Shown in pieces: positions 12,892 to 41,699 of a stretch of 64,000 nucleotides of DNA. The notes below the pieces were generated by a model. It did no database searches. It was not told where the DNA came from and worked only from the letters and a program-made list of their open reading frames with translations. The position numbers and the translations under genes are program-made. Positions within the stretch are counted from its first letter, which is position 1. The number at the start of each line of letters is the position of its first letter. Source of the stretch: Aporrectodea caliginosa (taxonomy: Eukaryota > Annelida > Clitellata > Crassiclitellata > Lumbricidae). Where the stretch lies: positions 447,001-511,000 of the forward strand of contig JACEVL010000207.1 in assembly GCA_020284085.1 (NCBI GenBank), written 5' to 3'.

Positions 12892-13847
12892 CTATGAAAA
12901 GTTAACCATAAACAATAGCACGCTTTCACTATTGACAATGTACATGCACCTTAGACTTTTTATCACTAAACTATGACATAAATGAAACCCATTGATAAGG
13001 CCAAATCTTGATAAGGCCATCTCCTGACAATGAGCTTTGGCAAAAATGCATATGACTGCAAAAACTAGTACAACTCATATACAAAGTTCAATGCAACGAA
13101 TAGCACACATTATATATATTTATTATGAGGTTCAGTAACTAAATTTCATGTTTTAAACTGAATTAAATTTGCAATGGAAGTCAATGGCCAGAAATTATGT
13201 TGACACAATGCACGCTCTAAAGACAATTTTGTGTAATAGTGCTGTAAAAGTTGTTAGATTACGTACGTAAGTACCGGTAATTAATTATTCTTTGAACAGC
13301 CACACTTGAAAAACAATACAACTTAAGTAGCATCTGAAGCAGTGAAGGATTTGTTCATTGTTTATTGATTTCTGTACAGTATTTCTGTACAGTATTTTTA
13401 TGATTTCTGTACAGTATTTTTATGATTTCTGTACAGTATTTTCTATAAACCAAATTGGAAGTTGATGGCATCTTAGAGAGACTTTGTTATAATAATTAAG
13501 AGGATTCTTTGTTATAATAATTAAGAGCATTCCTCCGATCCAATCTAATCTTTAGTTTCGATCATACATATCACATTATAAACATTTCACATCACTTGTC
13601 AAAAGGATTTGATGCTCCGATAAGCATTAACGCACACTGTTGTCAAACAAGGAACACCAGAAATACAATCAATGAAACCTATTATGTAATTTGTTGAAAA
13701 GAATCAGTTTACACCAAAAGATTACTACACATCAACACCAGAAATGCAATAAATATATAACTAATTAGCTAAATGAATAAACAATTAATAAATCCTTCAA
13801 TATGACTACTGTACATAAATAGCAAACTGTAAATATTAATAATCAAT

Positions 13848-15072
13848 CATAGGCGTAGCCACATGAAGGCAGGAGGAGGCAGTTGCCTCCTCTTGGATTT
13901 TCCCGTATTTGCCTCCTCTTGCCCGAACTCCATCGCCATACAAATCTGCATGCAATTTACTTACTTACTGCACTGTTCAAGCGAATGTTGTACCGTACGG
14001 CGTATACTATTTCCTGACACACAGACACAGTTTTCGTTTCCGGTAACAAACGCCTAACTTCAGTATTTTTCAAGTAAATTGTACTAATCGAATTATTGTG
14101 TATTATCGTCATTCCGACTCATTCGTCAATTCGTCAATAGTCATTATTATGTCTGCGGGGCCGCCAAATAAGAAACTTCGACAGATTGTGCTATCTTTTG
14201 CCAGCCAAAAGCCAGCGAAGAAATACACAGGTAACGACAGGTTATTAGTAATAACGCCTATGGTTATTAGTTATAATTAGTAACGAAGCTTCTCTTGAAG
14301 AAAAGACCTAGTTTCATCAATCCAACTTTATATACTTACGGAAACAATTATTTCCATCATCCAGCTTCTATTTAATCAAACTTCCATTTAGGCAAGAAAT
14401 CATTCTCATCAATCCCTGCAGCTTCCATTTTAAAGCAACAATGTAAAATAATTTAGCAACGTAAACTAGGGTTTAACCGTTATACCGTTAGGATTAGTAA
14501 ATAGTAATTATGGTAACTTTGTAAGGGGCTTCTATCCCCCCTAAACAACCGGGCTCAATCCCTCTCCTTCCCCTACTGTGAGTGAAGAGATCTGTAACTT
14601 GTAAAAGAAACACTCCCCCCCTGTTTTTCACTGGGCTCAACTTGAGCCCACCGTGTATAGGGATAGAAGCCCCTGATTATGGTTCCTTTATCAACTGGTG
14701 TTTTTAAATTACTGTCGTAATTTTACTTCATTCTCATAGAGCTCATAAATAATATATTGCCACAGTGTAAAACTAATTTGTACAAAATCTTCTTTTAACT
14801 GGTGTCTTTAAAATTACTGAGCATTGTAATTTTACGTCACGTTTTCAATGTTTCACATTTGAAGTACTGCAACTATTCTTGTTTTTCTCTATTCCGTTGA
14901 TTATGCGTGCTGTTTGTCACATCAAGTAAAAGAGCTACTTACTTACCCTGTGTATAACTTCCAACTTTTCCTTTGCTGCAAAAAATAAATTTTGCCTCCT
15001 CTTGTTTGCTCCATGGGTACATTTTGCCTCCTCTTGTGCCTCCTCTTGAAAAGAGGTCTGGCTACGCCACTG
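13848..15072. mobile_element. hAT-type element, TSD TAATCAAT
   Basis: The ends are CATAGGCGTAGCCA and TGGCTACGCCACTG, inverted, with perfect 8-bp TAATCAAT duplications at 13840-13847 and 15073-15080. Subterminal TTGCCTCCTCTTG motifs repeat near both ends. A short open stretch near 14150 (MSAGPPNKKLRQIVLSF) may be a transposase N-terminal remnant. Otherwise it is non-autonomous. Confidence 0.92.
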
Positions 15073-15614
15073 TAATCAATTACTTCTGACCAACACATGC
15101 TTGAGCTACTTAAGAATCCTTCAAGGCCAGATATCAAGGCTCTGGCAAGACAAATGTGAATCAGATAACACTAATAGAGGCACACGTGACCACCTGTTAG
15201 TCACTGCTCGTGCTAACAAAGTCCCAGTTTTCAATCTGTTCTATATCTCGGCCTGTCTGATATGATAACCAACCCTACATCCTCCAACCAGGATGTAGGT
15301 CGGGTCAAGAGTTGGAACTGTATCACAAAGTGATCCACCCCTATGACAGAAGCAACTAAGCTGTCATAATTAAAGCCCACAATACAATACAGATTAACTG
15401 CAATTTCTAAAAAATCTCAATTTATGCAGATTAATATCAACCATTCTAAACTCCGACTGATTTCCTAAATTGATTTCTTTATCACAAAAACCTGTTTCGA
15501 ATGTCTATTACCCGCGTGATAACGACACGATACGAATTTGGAATTGGCTGCAATCATTCAATCTGTATTGACCACAACAACCCATGTGGGCAAGCAGGTG
15601 ACCGTGATGACCCA

Positions 15615-16567
15615 CAGGGATGGGCAGTAATTTAATTGATGTAATTGAAATTACGTAATTTGAATTACAATTGTAATTGGTAATTTGTAATTTGTTGCTC
15701 TAGATCAATGTAATTTGTAATTTGTAATTTAATTACGTTTTTTCGTGTAATTTGTAATTTTAAATTACATCTGTAAAATCAATTACTTTTAAAAGAAAAC
15801 TAGAACCAGAGACTCCACAACAGAGCAGTTTTGAAAGCATCTTTTCCTTATCTTGATCACCATCACTATAGTATCTCTGGAATGAACGATAGCAACATGA
15901 ACTCTTTGAATGCTTTCACAAAATTGGAGCCATTGTCAGAAATGGTAGCAGCAATTTTGTCAAGTGTTAGACCGAACTCATTATGTATTACAGTTGCGCT
16001 ACTCCATCGTGCATGTATGCTCCAACAAAACATCTGCTTGCTACTTAAGGCAACTGAGATCGCTCAAATGTATTATGTAGATGCATCGATCCAGTGAGAA
16101 GTAACTCCCATATAGCCTAACTTCTATGTTTTGTAGACCACACATTGATAACTGTAAAGATATTATTTATACTATTTAATGCTGCACTTCCTTCATCTGC
16201 ACTGGTAGATAGACTCATTATAGTTTTGCAAGCATGATTGTAAAGTCAAAAAGACGCCGGTTATCGATAACCTGTTCAAACAGTTGCTACTTCTTAGAGA
16301 AAATTAAATAAACAGTTTCAAGCAGTGTAATACATATACATGTAATTATGAACAGTGGAAATAAAGCATGTGTTTCCCGACTGAATTTCTTGATCACAAT
16401 TATGTATGTAATTTGTAATTTGATGTAATTGAAATTACGTAATTTGTAATTTGTAATTTCCAGCAAATTTCTAAAGTAATTTGTAAATTGTAATTCAATT
16501 ACATTTTCCCAAGTAATTTGTAATTTGTAATTCAATTACATTTTACCATGTAATTTGCCCATCCCTG
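15615..16567. mobile_element. hAT-type element, TSD ATGACCCA
   Basis: The inverted ends are CAGGGATGGGCA and TGCCCATCCCTG, with 8-bp ATGACCCA at 15607-15614 and 16568-16575. Subterminal arrays of GTAATTTGTAATTTG fill both ends. No intact transposase remains. Confidence 0.92.
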
Positions 16568-16839
16568 ATGACCCATGTGGTTGAAAGCAAAAAGACAATT
16601 ACCGACGTAACCGATAAACGTCAAATAGCATTCATACTTTGAGCATGAGAAAGCCCGTTCGCACAGGGATCGTTGCCAAATTTCCCGGGGCCTTAAACAG
16701 CGTGTCACCCGTACAAACGGGCAGGGGTGGTGAAGGATCTCACCCGGTAGATTCACAGAAATTCTTGAGCAAAGTCGAGGCCATACTGAGCATACTCACA
16801 CTATATATTATAAAAGAGTACATTAAATTATTACTAACC

Positions 16840-17060
16840 ATCGACTTCACAAATTGACTTCACATATCCCATCGTCAGATTGGAGTCGGAGATTGCTATC
16901 GACAGGTCCAATCGCCTCAAAGGTCAAGGCTCGGATGAAGGGCTAGAGATGAAGGGGGCGTCGGACATCACACCATGCGCTGCGAAGATCGAACGTTACG
17001 GTTTGAAGCGCCACCAACAATGGCGGCGTCATCAAGGCGCCGACATTTTGGGAGACTACA
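16840..17060 (-). promoter_or_regulatory. Candidate AGPAT promoter / first UTR exon with YY1-type site
   Basis: This locally CpG-rich patch has CAACAATGGCGGCG near 17018-17031, which fits the YY1 consensus AANATGGCGGC common at housekeeping core promoters. On the minus strand a donor-like GATG|GTTAGT lies near 16840, so a first UTR exon could run from about 17000 to 16840. There is no transcript evidence. Confidence 0.3.
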
Positions 17061-17229
17061 CGCGCACGGGTTTATGGGACATTTGGTTGTCTCCCTGCGC
17101 TTTAATTATTAATTTTTCTCATCAATATTATTATTATTGATGGTTCAAGCTAATTAGCTATAAAATGCCGGTAACGGCGGTAAGGCTGAGTAAGCAGCGA
17201 TTTTTAGTAGTAAATGCGGCGTGCTGACC

Positions 17230-17760
17230 GTTCTTCTATTACCTGATTGGTGCTGACCAGGGCCTTAGCCAAACAAATCAAAGCAGTTTACGCGGGAATG
17301 TTGTACGTGGCATGAGGAGCAAGTTGGAGTTGAACGCAACACAATAGAACTGCATTTTTATATCGCCCTACTTCCAAAGCTCAGACTTTCGTCAGCGGCG
17401 CAGATGCAATTATACTGCAGAGCAATTGTGCGTGAAGGACTTGCTCAAGCCTCACGGTACTTACACAGTAACCACCCGGAGTCCCGGACGAGGATCGAAC
17501 CCATACTCTCCGCTTTACAGGTGTACCGCTGTAACCAGTTGGTCACCGTGCCACACAGAGCTGAACATCTGCATTTTATGACTTATAGGCGATAATTATA
17601 TGTAGACAGAATAAAATTTGTTCAGTTGCTGTGAAGTTTCAGTTTTTTGCGCATGTGAATAAGCTGGTTCCCGCGACTTCGCTTTTGTGGGCGCTCTAGA
17701 AATCTCGAGTTTACGATTACGCCTACAGAAACTCAATCCGTTGTTTGATATCAAGGAGAG
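17230..17760. repeat. SINE A and LINE tail cluster
   Basis: A minus-strand family A SINE (about 17340-17560, with GAGGATCGAACCC as the reversed B box) is followed by a LINE tail at 17640-17735 (GTGAATAAGCTGGT, then TTTACGATTAC). Confidence 0.75.
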
Positions 17761-18497
17761 GTGAACGTCAACGGCCCTACCACTAGCTGTCGATGAACCC
17801 TGGATACGGGCAACTGTGGCAAAGATCCTTAGACTGTATCTCGTCCCATCAAGCGCATAAAGACCAGTCCTTAAAGATAACTGCGAGAAAAATTAAAAGG
17901 CCTGAGTCGTTTACTAGGCCTACCACATGTGTTCCGAGTACTATAGATATCAATGTATTGACGTGTAGGACCATGCATAGGCCTATCACTCCGAGTTCCA
18001 TACAGAACAGCTTTGAATGGTGAAGTTCACACGAGGCCTACACGTACAGTACTTAACATTTTGAAAAGATGTAAAACTAAGTGTCAGTTTTAACGAAGTC
18101 TCAACTGTTAGCAAGTTAAAAACACTCGGGAATCTGAGGTTGGGGTTACTAGGCATTAACTTCTATAAGTTTTCTAGCCGTGATCCCTAAAATAGTAATT
18201 TAAGATTGCCATAGTTTTCTGGTCCAATTTTATTTTCACGAGTCAACTTCACAGACCGTAAACAACGAAAACACTACGTTTAACGTCACAATTTTACACA
18301 CATTGTCAATGTTAGCATCAGTGTTAAACTGCAGCACACTTTATATATTTTCACTTAATATGCATACAAGACAGCTAACAAAGTGTCACCTAAATTGTAT
18401 TACATGAGTCTCCCTAACACCACACTTCACATTTATGTATCCTGATATAGCACTGTTAGGTACAAAGATACTAGCATTAGTAGCCTTAGATAGAGAC
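17761..18497. other. Unassigned AT-rich sequence
   Basis: I see no exon, repeat head or regulatory pattern that I can support here. It lies between the LINE tail and the hAT element at 18498. Confidence 0.5.
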
Positions 18498-19398
18498 CAG
18501 AGATGGGTACGATTAGCTAGAATTGCTAATTGATTAGAATTAGAATTAGCTCCTGAAATTTGCTAATCGATTAGAATTAGAATTAGCAAAAGCTTCTAGC
18601 TAATCGATTAGAATTAGAATTATCAGCAGCTAATCGATTAGCAATTAGAATTAGATATCGATAGTTTGATACAGTGTATATATTTCCTTCATGAATTTGT
18701 CAAATTTTAATCAAAGCACAACAAGTTACTACAGCTAGTTGCTGTAGCCTATTAAAATACATAAAGCTGCAGCCTATTACAATGCCTAAATCTGTAGCTT
18801 ATTACAATACCTAATGTTGCACAACTGCTATATGTGAGAACAGTCCACATACCGGCAGGCAACACCACATCGGTCAATACATGCTGCAGTTATTGACATT
18901 GCTACTGCTTAAGCTCACTACCGGTATTGCATTTTGCAATTATCATATCTTGAATCAGTGCATCACTTAGCCTATTGCGCCTAGCTTTTACGACGTAGCC
19001 AGCAGAACTAAATACAAGTTCCATGGCAGCTGAGGCTGCAGAAACACAGTGATGATTGAGACGAAGAACATGAAAACGTGAAAGATTTTCAGTGTTACAT
19101 GAGCAGAATGGACATAGAGCCATGACCAGATAATTGAAGTTTGAAACAGCCTTCAGATAAGTAAGTAAGTATATTCTTCAAACTCAATATTACTAAACTC
19201 ATTCTTAATGAACGCTTAATTTTCAGACAGCTAATCGATCAGCTAATCGATTTTCGATTAGCAATTAGCTGCAATTGCTAATCAATTAGAATTAGAATTA
19301 GCTTCAGATGACAGCTAATCGATTAGAATTAGAATTAGCTGTTTGTCTAATCGATTAGCTAATCGATTAGCATCTAATCAATTAGTTACCCATCTCTG
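18498..19398. mobile_element. hAT element with transposase remnant, TSD ATAGAGAC
   Basis: The inverted ends are CAGAGATGGGTA and TACCCATCTCTG, with perfect 8-bp ATAGAGAC copies at 18490-18497 and 19399-19406. Subterminal blocks of TAATCGATTAG repeat many times on both sides. On the minus strand, 19123-18902 encodes AMELVFSSAGYVVKARRNRL, which has the form of the hAT C-terminal dimerisation domain. A diverged relative occupies 58522-59447. Confidence 0.93.
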
Positions 19399-19966
19399 AT
19401 AGAGACCTCATTATAACACAACTTCATTGTGTTCTTGAGATACAATACAATTGTACATGTATTTGTTAATGTTCTCCTTCATAAGTTCAGAACCATACAA
19501 CAGAACATCATGGTGCAGAGCAAACCGAGGCGGCATGCTCAAAGTCCCACACAAGTAACTGCCTCGGGTGAGGCTTGAACCCATACCCTCTGCATTAAAA
19601 GCTGAGCACTCTAGCCAATCAGCTACCGTGAGATTCCAAGATAGTGTTGTAAGGAGGTTTCTGTGTATTGTCAGTCAAAATAATTGGCAGTTGTGCATAA
19701 AGATCCCAAGTTTGCATTTAGAACGTCAACCTGTAAACTCTGTGCAACCAGGAAAACAATCAACCAACCACACAAACAATCGACTACATGTAACCAATCA
19801 CACAGCAAACATGATTGGCAAAAGGTTGGCTGGATCTGCAATCATTAATTAATCAGTAATTAAAACGGTAATTTAAGTCATCAAACATTTAAACAAAACC
19901 GTTCGTTTAATGTGAAATAAACCCACAGGCAACAAGTTGTCCCACTGTTGTCAGGATGCAACGTCC

Positions 19967-35686
<15,720 letters not shown>

Positions 35687-35752
35687 TTTCGCAGAAATTA
35701 AACAAAATTAAGTAAAATTATTCGCAAACAATTCAGCACAACTTTTGTTCAG

Positions 35753-35760
35753 TTCCCGCC
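35753..35760. promoter_or_regulatory. Candidate E2F site in the MCM3 promoter
   Basis: TTCCCGCC lies 67 bases upstream of the MCM3 start codon. MCM genes are known E2F targets with such sites close to the start, so position and motif agree. No TATA box is seen. Confidence 0.45.
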
Positions 35761-36142
35761 GTAATGCGATTCGTTTCTGGTTCTCTGCTAGGCTGCTTTT
35801 ATGAATTGGTTAGTAAGTAAATTCTTAGTTGTGCTCAATTCTAATAGTTAACCGAGTTCTTCATAGCCCCAAAAGGCTAACTCGAATACAATCATAGTTT
35901 TTCAATTCTACGACTCAACTATACATTTACATACATGTACATTAGTGTGACAGTTAAGTATGTTGCACAAAATGACCTCATATAGCGGTTATCTAAGCGA
36001 ATCTTAGAACTTCCACAGCGCCGTCATAATAATAATACAGGCATCAATCGGTGGCACTCAGAAACTGAATCGCAATCCAGTAGGCTATATTTCAACGGTT
36101 AGTCCAGTGATACAGAATGGCAACCTAAGGAGGATCGTCAAG

Positions 36143-36306
36143 CAGTGGTGGCGCCAGAGGGGAAAAGGGGGCTTAGCCCCCTCTAACTGCGGCGCAGCCC
36201 CAAAAAAGTTGGAAATCACTACAAATCACAGGGAGGAGGGGACAAAAGAGAAGGGCTTGGAGCTTTAGCCCCCTCCCCGAAACCTGAAATCCTGGCGCCT
36301 CCACTG
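36143..36306. mobile_element. hAT-type MITE, TSD TCGTCAAG
   Basis: This 164-bp element has inverted ends CAGTGGTGGCGCCAG and CTGGCGCCTCCACTG, with perfect TCGTCAAG duplications at 36135-36142 and 36307-36314. The interior is C/G-run rich. Confidence 0.92.
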
Positions 36307-36314
36307 TCGTCAAG

Positions 36315-37700
36315 CTAGGCTACACGGAAAAAGCCGGAAGTCTTTTCGTGGAAGTTTCACAATGTCTCCACACCGCGAACAGATTGTGAAGTGCATTCCA
36401 TAACCGCGTAGGCTATGTGTAAGGGTCCGCAACACCAACATTTCTGCTGCTAAGTGCAGTCCAGGGTGAGAATTGTGGAGGGGATTGGGTGTTCAACCCC
36501 CACTGCAAGTCCTTATTAGGATCCCATAGTAAAGTCTACATTTCACACCCAAACTGCACATGAATCAACGTCTACCCCAGTTATTTTTTACAATCGGGGG
36601 CCTACGTGATGATAACCATGGTGAGAATTGCCGGGGGTTGGGTTGGGGGGGTTTGGTGGGGGGGTGTTTCAACCCCTCAGTCTTTCTTGAGATCCCCACA
36701 GTAAAGTCGTTAGGCCTATATTGCAACCCAATCTCCACGTGGATCAAAGTCTGACCCACAGTTATTTTTCTACAATTCTCATACTGATGATAACTAAGTA
36801 TGAAGGAGTAGGCCTAAGCAAATTATTTTGAAGATACGAATAGGCCTACTGGCGCTGCGGTTGTCCTGAATGCAATGTCTTATTGGCATTAATAACCTGA
36901 ATTTCAATGCTATTTCTCTGCTCCACGTGGATCCAGCGAACGCAGGGCGGCATATAGACAGCTTTGTGATTTTTTCAAAATATTGAAGTACCCGCATAAT
37001 TAGGGTCCACACAAAACGCACGCTGCCGGACCTTTAAAGAAACCACGTATCCCGAGGTGAACACCCTGACCCTCCCTCTCGCTGTGTATGGCTCACCTAT
37101 GACCCAACGAAATGCCGAGACCTATTATAGGGCCTACTCACGCACTGTCCTCCATTATGTAAGTTGGTATCGATTAATCTGGCAAGCGGATTTAGATCTC
37201 TATTTGATATCTCTAGACAACCTCCGACTCGATAAAGCGCTCGTGAATAAGCTGGGGCCCTGCCATTAGCTTTCAGACGGCGCGTTAGAAATATGGAGTT
37301 TACGATTGCGATTACGACAAATAGCCACACTGTGACACACAGCGATTTGTTCGGGCGCAAATAGGTCAGTAGGGCAAGGTTGATTATTGGAAATCGCCTC
37401 CGTCGCTTTTCGTAGGCTTTTCCAATATTAATTAATCTATGCCAGAGCGCGAAGGTCTATGCACCTCTAGACTCAAAAGCGTCAGGCTATTATTGCCACG
37501 CTACAAGCCAATAAATTATGGTTGTATATGAGAGGAGACTCTTGTTTGTGGTCTTCCTTTGAAATTTGCCTGATGAATGGACTCCAATTTATCCACCATT
37601 ATTTTTAACGTCGGCGTCCTAACTAATGAGAGATAATGCATCCACGACCTCTGTTGTAATCGATAAAGCGTAACTCCCACACAGCAGGATACAATCGTAT
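36315..37700. other. Intergenic DNA with a LINE tail at 37237-37320
   Basis: I see no supported gene here. GGTTGGGTTGGGGGGG-type G runs occur near 36640. A LINE 3'-end copy with GTGAATAAGCTGGGGCC and GATTGCGATTACGA lies at 37237-37320. Confidence 0.5.
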
Positions 37701-38293
37701 CACGTTACTCCATTTGTCGTGCGGATAAATTTTAACGCTGCGAAAAATTATCAACACCCTTTTCCATACATCCACGCGCGCGCTAGCCAACATAATATTA
37801 AGCGATCGCCCTGCAACGAAACGTCGGATTATTGCCTTGGGTCAGTCGCATGGAAGCGCAATAATTATCCGTCAGCTGTGGGGATCGTGAAAGCTAATTA
37901 TTTGGCGAACGTAGCAACAGAGAAACGGGTGAGGACGACACTAGTACCAGATTCGGGGACCGTTGTATTTGCCGAGCAGTTGGCGAACGATATTTACGAT
38001 CGGGAGGGTGTAGTGTTGCGGACGTTGACGTAAACTGCTGAAGTCTTTCCCGCTGACGCGCGCTATACGCGGCCAATCGAAGGATACGACGCGGCACGAG
38101 GGGACGCCGTTTCGTCATCGCGGATTATATTTCAAAGAGGTCGCTCGGAGCAGATGCGTCATCGGCTCCGATAAGAGGATGAAAAGCGCTCGGTCGATGC
38201 ACAGGTCGGCCGATATTATATTGTTACTTGGAGCGTTGAACCAGTTGCTAGCGAATGTAAAGGGATTAAGACGTTGTTGCGCTGTTGCGGGTC
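37700..38293 (+). promoter_or_regulatory. CpG-rich promoter-like region
   Basis: CpG density is much higher than in the surrounding DNA, with GCGCGCTATACGCGG, a CCAAT box at 38073-38077 and an E2F-like TTTCCCGC at 38046-38053. It ends at a start codon and short candidate exon (38294). The direction is inferred from that exon. Confidence 0.45.
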
Positions 38294-38351
38294 ATGGCTT
38301 ACTCGTCAGATGCCACTAGGCTGTTGCTGAAAGACAACAGCTCAAGAATCG
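38294..38351 (+). CDS. Candidate first coding exon, parent gene unresolved
   Basis: After the CpG-rich stretch an ATG opens MAYSSDATRLLLKDNSSRI, and the reading frame meets a donor G|GTTAGT at 38351 (phase 1). The next recognised plus-strand exon, the ninjurin exon at 46906, begins in phase 0, so at least one more exon would be needed to join them. I found none that fits. The peptide itself is not recognised. It may start the ninjurin gene or a separate transcript. Confidence 0.4.
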
Positions 38352-38479
38352 GTTAGTCATGATGACGTTTTCTCCGTTTGACGTTTGCTGATGACGTCAG
38401 CGCACGTATTGATGCATTGCTTAAAGGTGCGCGTTTAGGTGTACGTTTATGCATGTATGTGCACGTTTGTGCGTGTGTT

Positions 38480-38526
38480 TGTGCGTGTGTTTGTGTGTGT
38501 GTGTGTGTGTGTTTGTGTGCGCGCGC
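38480..38526. repeat. GT/GC dinucleotide run
   Basis: A GTGTGTGT run ends in GCGCGCGC, a sequence type able to form Z-DNA, about 130 bases after the candidate first exon. Confidence 0.8.
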
Positions 38527-38645
38527 GCATAATATAAGTATTAATGGGTTTTTGTGTGGCTATTATGCGTGTTCAACCATTAGTAGACATACGGTATACT
38601 GGGAAGCATCTACTGATTTACCGTGTACCGTAACATAAACAAGGC

Positions 38646-39150
<505 letters not shown>

Positions 39151-39525
39151 AGAGATCGCAAGTACTTAGTTATCGTACTTCCACAATGCATCATTGGCCG
39201 TGATTCTGGTTGAATAGGGTGACGTGATATTATTATTATCAATTGATAAGGTTGATTCCACCGAGATACATGATACCGTCTTATCTCAGTCTCAAAGCGA
39301 CTCGGCCAATCTAATCTAGATCAATTGATGATAAATCTTCTCAATGAACGGATAATCGGTCGGACTTTATTCCTCCTTTCCTCTTCCCTCCATTGGCTTG
39401 CGTGGCACAAAGCATTGCAACAGAGGCCTATACTACAATGGCCAACTTCCTCACACGATTGCCTATACTTACCTAAATGCAAGAATAGTGCAATGTCGAT
39501 TGTAATTGCTAATTTATTTAGCGCC

Positions 39526-40414
39526 TCGAAAATACCTGACCTTTCAATACACCTATCCACTAACTCTTCAACTCTTACCTTCACCTCTGACGCCCCTGTC
39601 CGCAATCTTGGTGTTACTTTTGATCCACATCTCTCCTTCTCTAATCACATCTCCAACCTCTCGCGCTCCTGCTTCATGCACATTCGTGACCTCCGCCGCA
39701 TCGACCCATGCTCGACTTAAACTGCCTCCACCATTGCTACATTTGTCCACTAAAAAGCTCCTATTGCAATTCCCTCTTTCTCAACCTTGAAGCCACAACT
39801 AAAGGTCTAGGCTCATCCAAAACTCACTAGCCAGAGCCGTAACATCATCACAACTCCCATCCTCAAATCACTCCATTGGTTAAAAATCCCAGAGCGAATT
39901 CACTTCAAGATATCTCGCTAACGCGAACTCCCAGCCCAGATATCTCACCTTCACCAGCCAGCCAACCCGTTCTACCCGATCATCCTCCGTTCTCACTCTT
40001 TCTAGACCCCCGGCCACTACTCATCTCAAGTTCTCCAACCGAGCAATATCCAACACTGCACCGCGTCTCTGGAACGATCTATCTCCTGAATTCCGCACTT
40101 TTTCGGTTCCTCCACCATCATCGCCAACCATCCACCATCATCTGCCTCAGGCTCCTCTATCCATCACCCCCAAGGCTTTCCACTCGAAACTAAAGTCTCT
40201 CCTTTTCAAGAACTCTTATCCTGACTCATCTGATCCTGTACCTTCTAATCCTCGACCTAAAAGACACCCGCCTTAACATCTGCTGTGCCCTCTCTGATCC
40301 TCTGGAAACCGGACTCGGACCTCCCTCGGACTACTCTTTTGGACAACCCCTCTGACTAGACGCAGCGCTCGTGAATAAGCTGGTGCCCTGCGCTTGGCTT
40401 TCGAGTGGCGCTTT
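39526..40414 (+). mobile_element. LINE (CR1/L2-like) 3' half, reverse-transcriptase relic
   Basis: Broken frames encode NLGVTFDPHLSFSNHIS and then RLIQNSLARAVT, LKIPERIHFKIS and APRLWNDLSPEF. This is the order seen at the end of CR1/L2-type reverse transcriptases after the catalytic core. A 3' UTR follows (CCGGACTCGGACCTCCCTCGG) and the shared tail GTGAATAAGCTGGTGCC. The copy is interrupted at 40415 by a hAT element and resumes at 42494 with GGCGCTTTAGAAG and TTACGATTACGA. Short copies of the same tail are scattered through the window. Confidence 0.8.
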
Positions 40415-40689
40415 CAGGGTCCGATTTGCCGGGGGGTCGGGGGGTTGGACCCCCTTGCTTCTTCTTATCGACCCCCTTGCTTCTAGTCTTTGGCCGACCC
40501 CCGGGGGGTCGGCTTGACCCCCTCGGTCGGCTTGACCCCCTCAAATTCATTACCCACAGTCCTACACCAAACGACTCCATTATGACCAATCGGCCTAACC
40601 CAGCTTCTACCTCCCTCTCTCCTACTCTCTCTGAAATATAGATATACAGATATAATATACATATATACATATATATATTATATATGCAG

Positions 40690-40709
40690 TTATATATGCA
40701 CACACACGC

Positions 40710-40762
<53 letters not shown>
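40690..40762. repeat. (CA)n microsatellite
   Basis: A run of CA of about 60 bases preceded by TATA-type repeats, inside the 2.1-kb hAT element. Confidence 0.95.
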
Positions 40763-40766
<4 letters not shown>

Positions 40767-41699
40767 ATGGTCACCTTTGTCTTTAGTACGCTAGTAATGT
40801 TTCTTCTATCTATATAGGCCTACTCGACCACTCTCCTCCTTTTCCTCTGTCTCTCTTTCTTGCAGTTTGATATAGGCCTATGTGTGTCACATCAAAGCAC
40901 CGTCTGCTTTTGGATTAGGGGCCTAAGGAAGAAGAAAGTTATCATTCAGCAAGATTTCAACACCCGTTACAGTTTTCAGGCCCAATGGATCAGGTTTCCA
41001 TGAAGTATATGCTTCAGGCGAGGACTCCAATCAAGCCACAGGCCGGGTATAACAGCCGGGTCCATGCTTCAAGCCTCCCTGCTGACCTTTCCCCTTTCCC
41101 CTTAAGCCACGGACAGTGGTGCTGAGACCGCTGAGTCATAAGTCGTGGAATATCAATCTAGACGTTGTCTATTCGAAATTCCATGTGTATTTTATGTGTA
41201 TTTGTTGTTTATAAAATTGTCTGCGCATCGCTTGCCTTTATCGAAAATTAAGCGACATAGACTGAACGAAGCTAGGTTTAAGAAATTGTCGGAGAAACGA
41301 GCAGCAGCTGCAGCAAGTTCTATGGAGTTATTTTATAGGGCACTGATTGCTCAGGTATTTCAGATGAACAAGACATTGAATCCAATCATGCCGCAGCAGT
41401 TTCATCAGCCAGATTGAAATAGGCTATAGTGCTTCAATTAATTTTTGCTGAAGTTCTCAAAGACTTTGCAGATATATATATATATCAAGGATAGAAAGTT
41501 TGGAGTCTGGTAAGAGCCACATATTCATATAATCGAATAATGTTCAATGTAGCGTTTGACTAATGTGGTTTGCAAAGATTCGAAATTTGTATTGGGAGCG
41601 CTTGTCGTTATTAGCCACGGGCGCCAAAATACCTAGCCACGCCACTGATCAAATCACTTGCATTGGAACTGTCTCAGACAAGTGATATACTCCCTAATC

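Noticed and set aside
40356..40763. 135-codon minus-strand frame with RPRGSSRPPGG
   Set aside because: It spans the LINE tail, the hAT left end and a CA run; it is a junction of repeats, not a gene.
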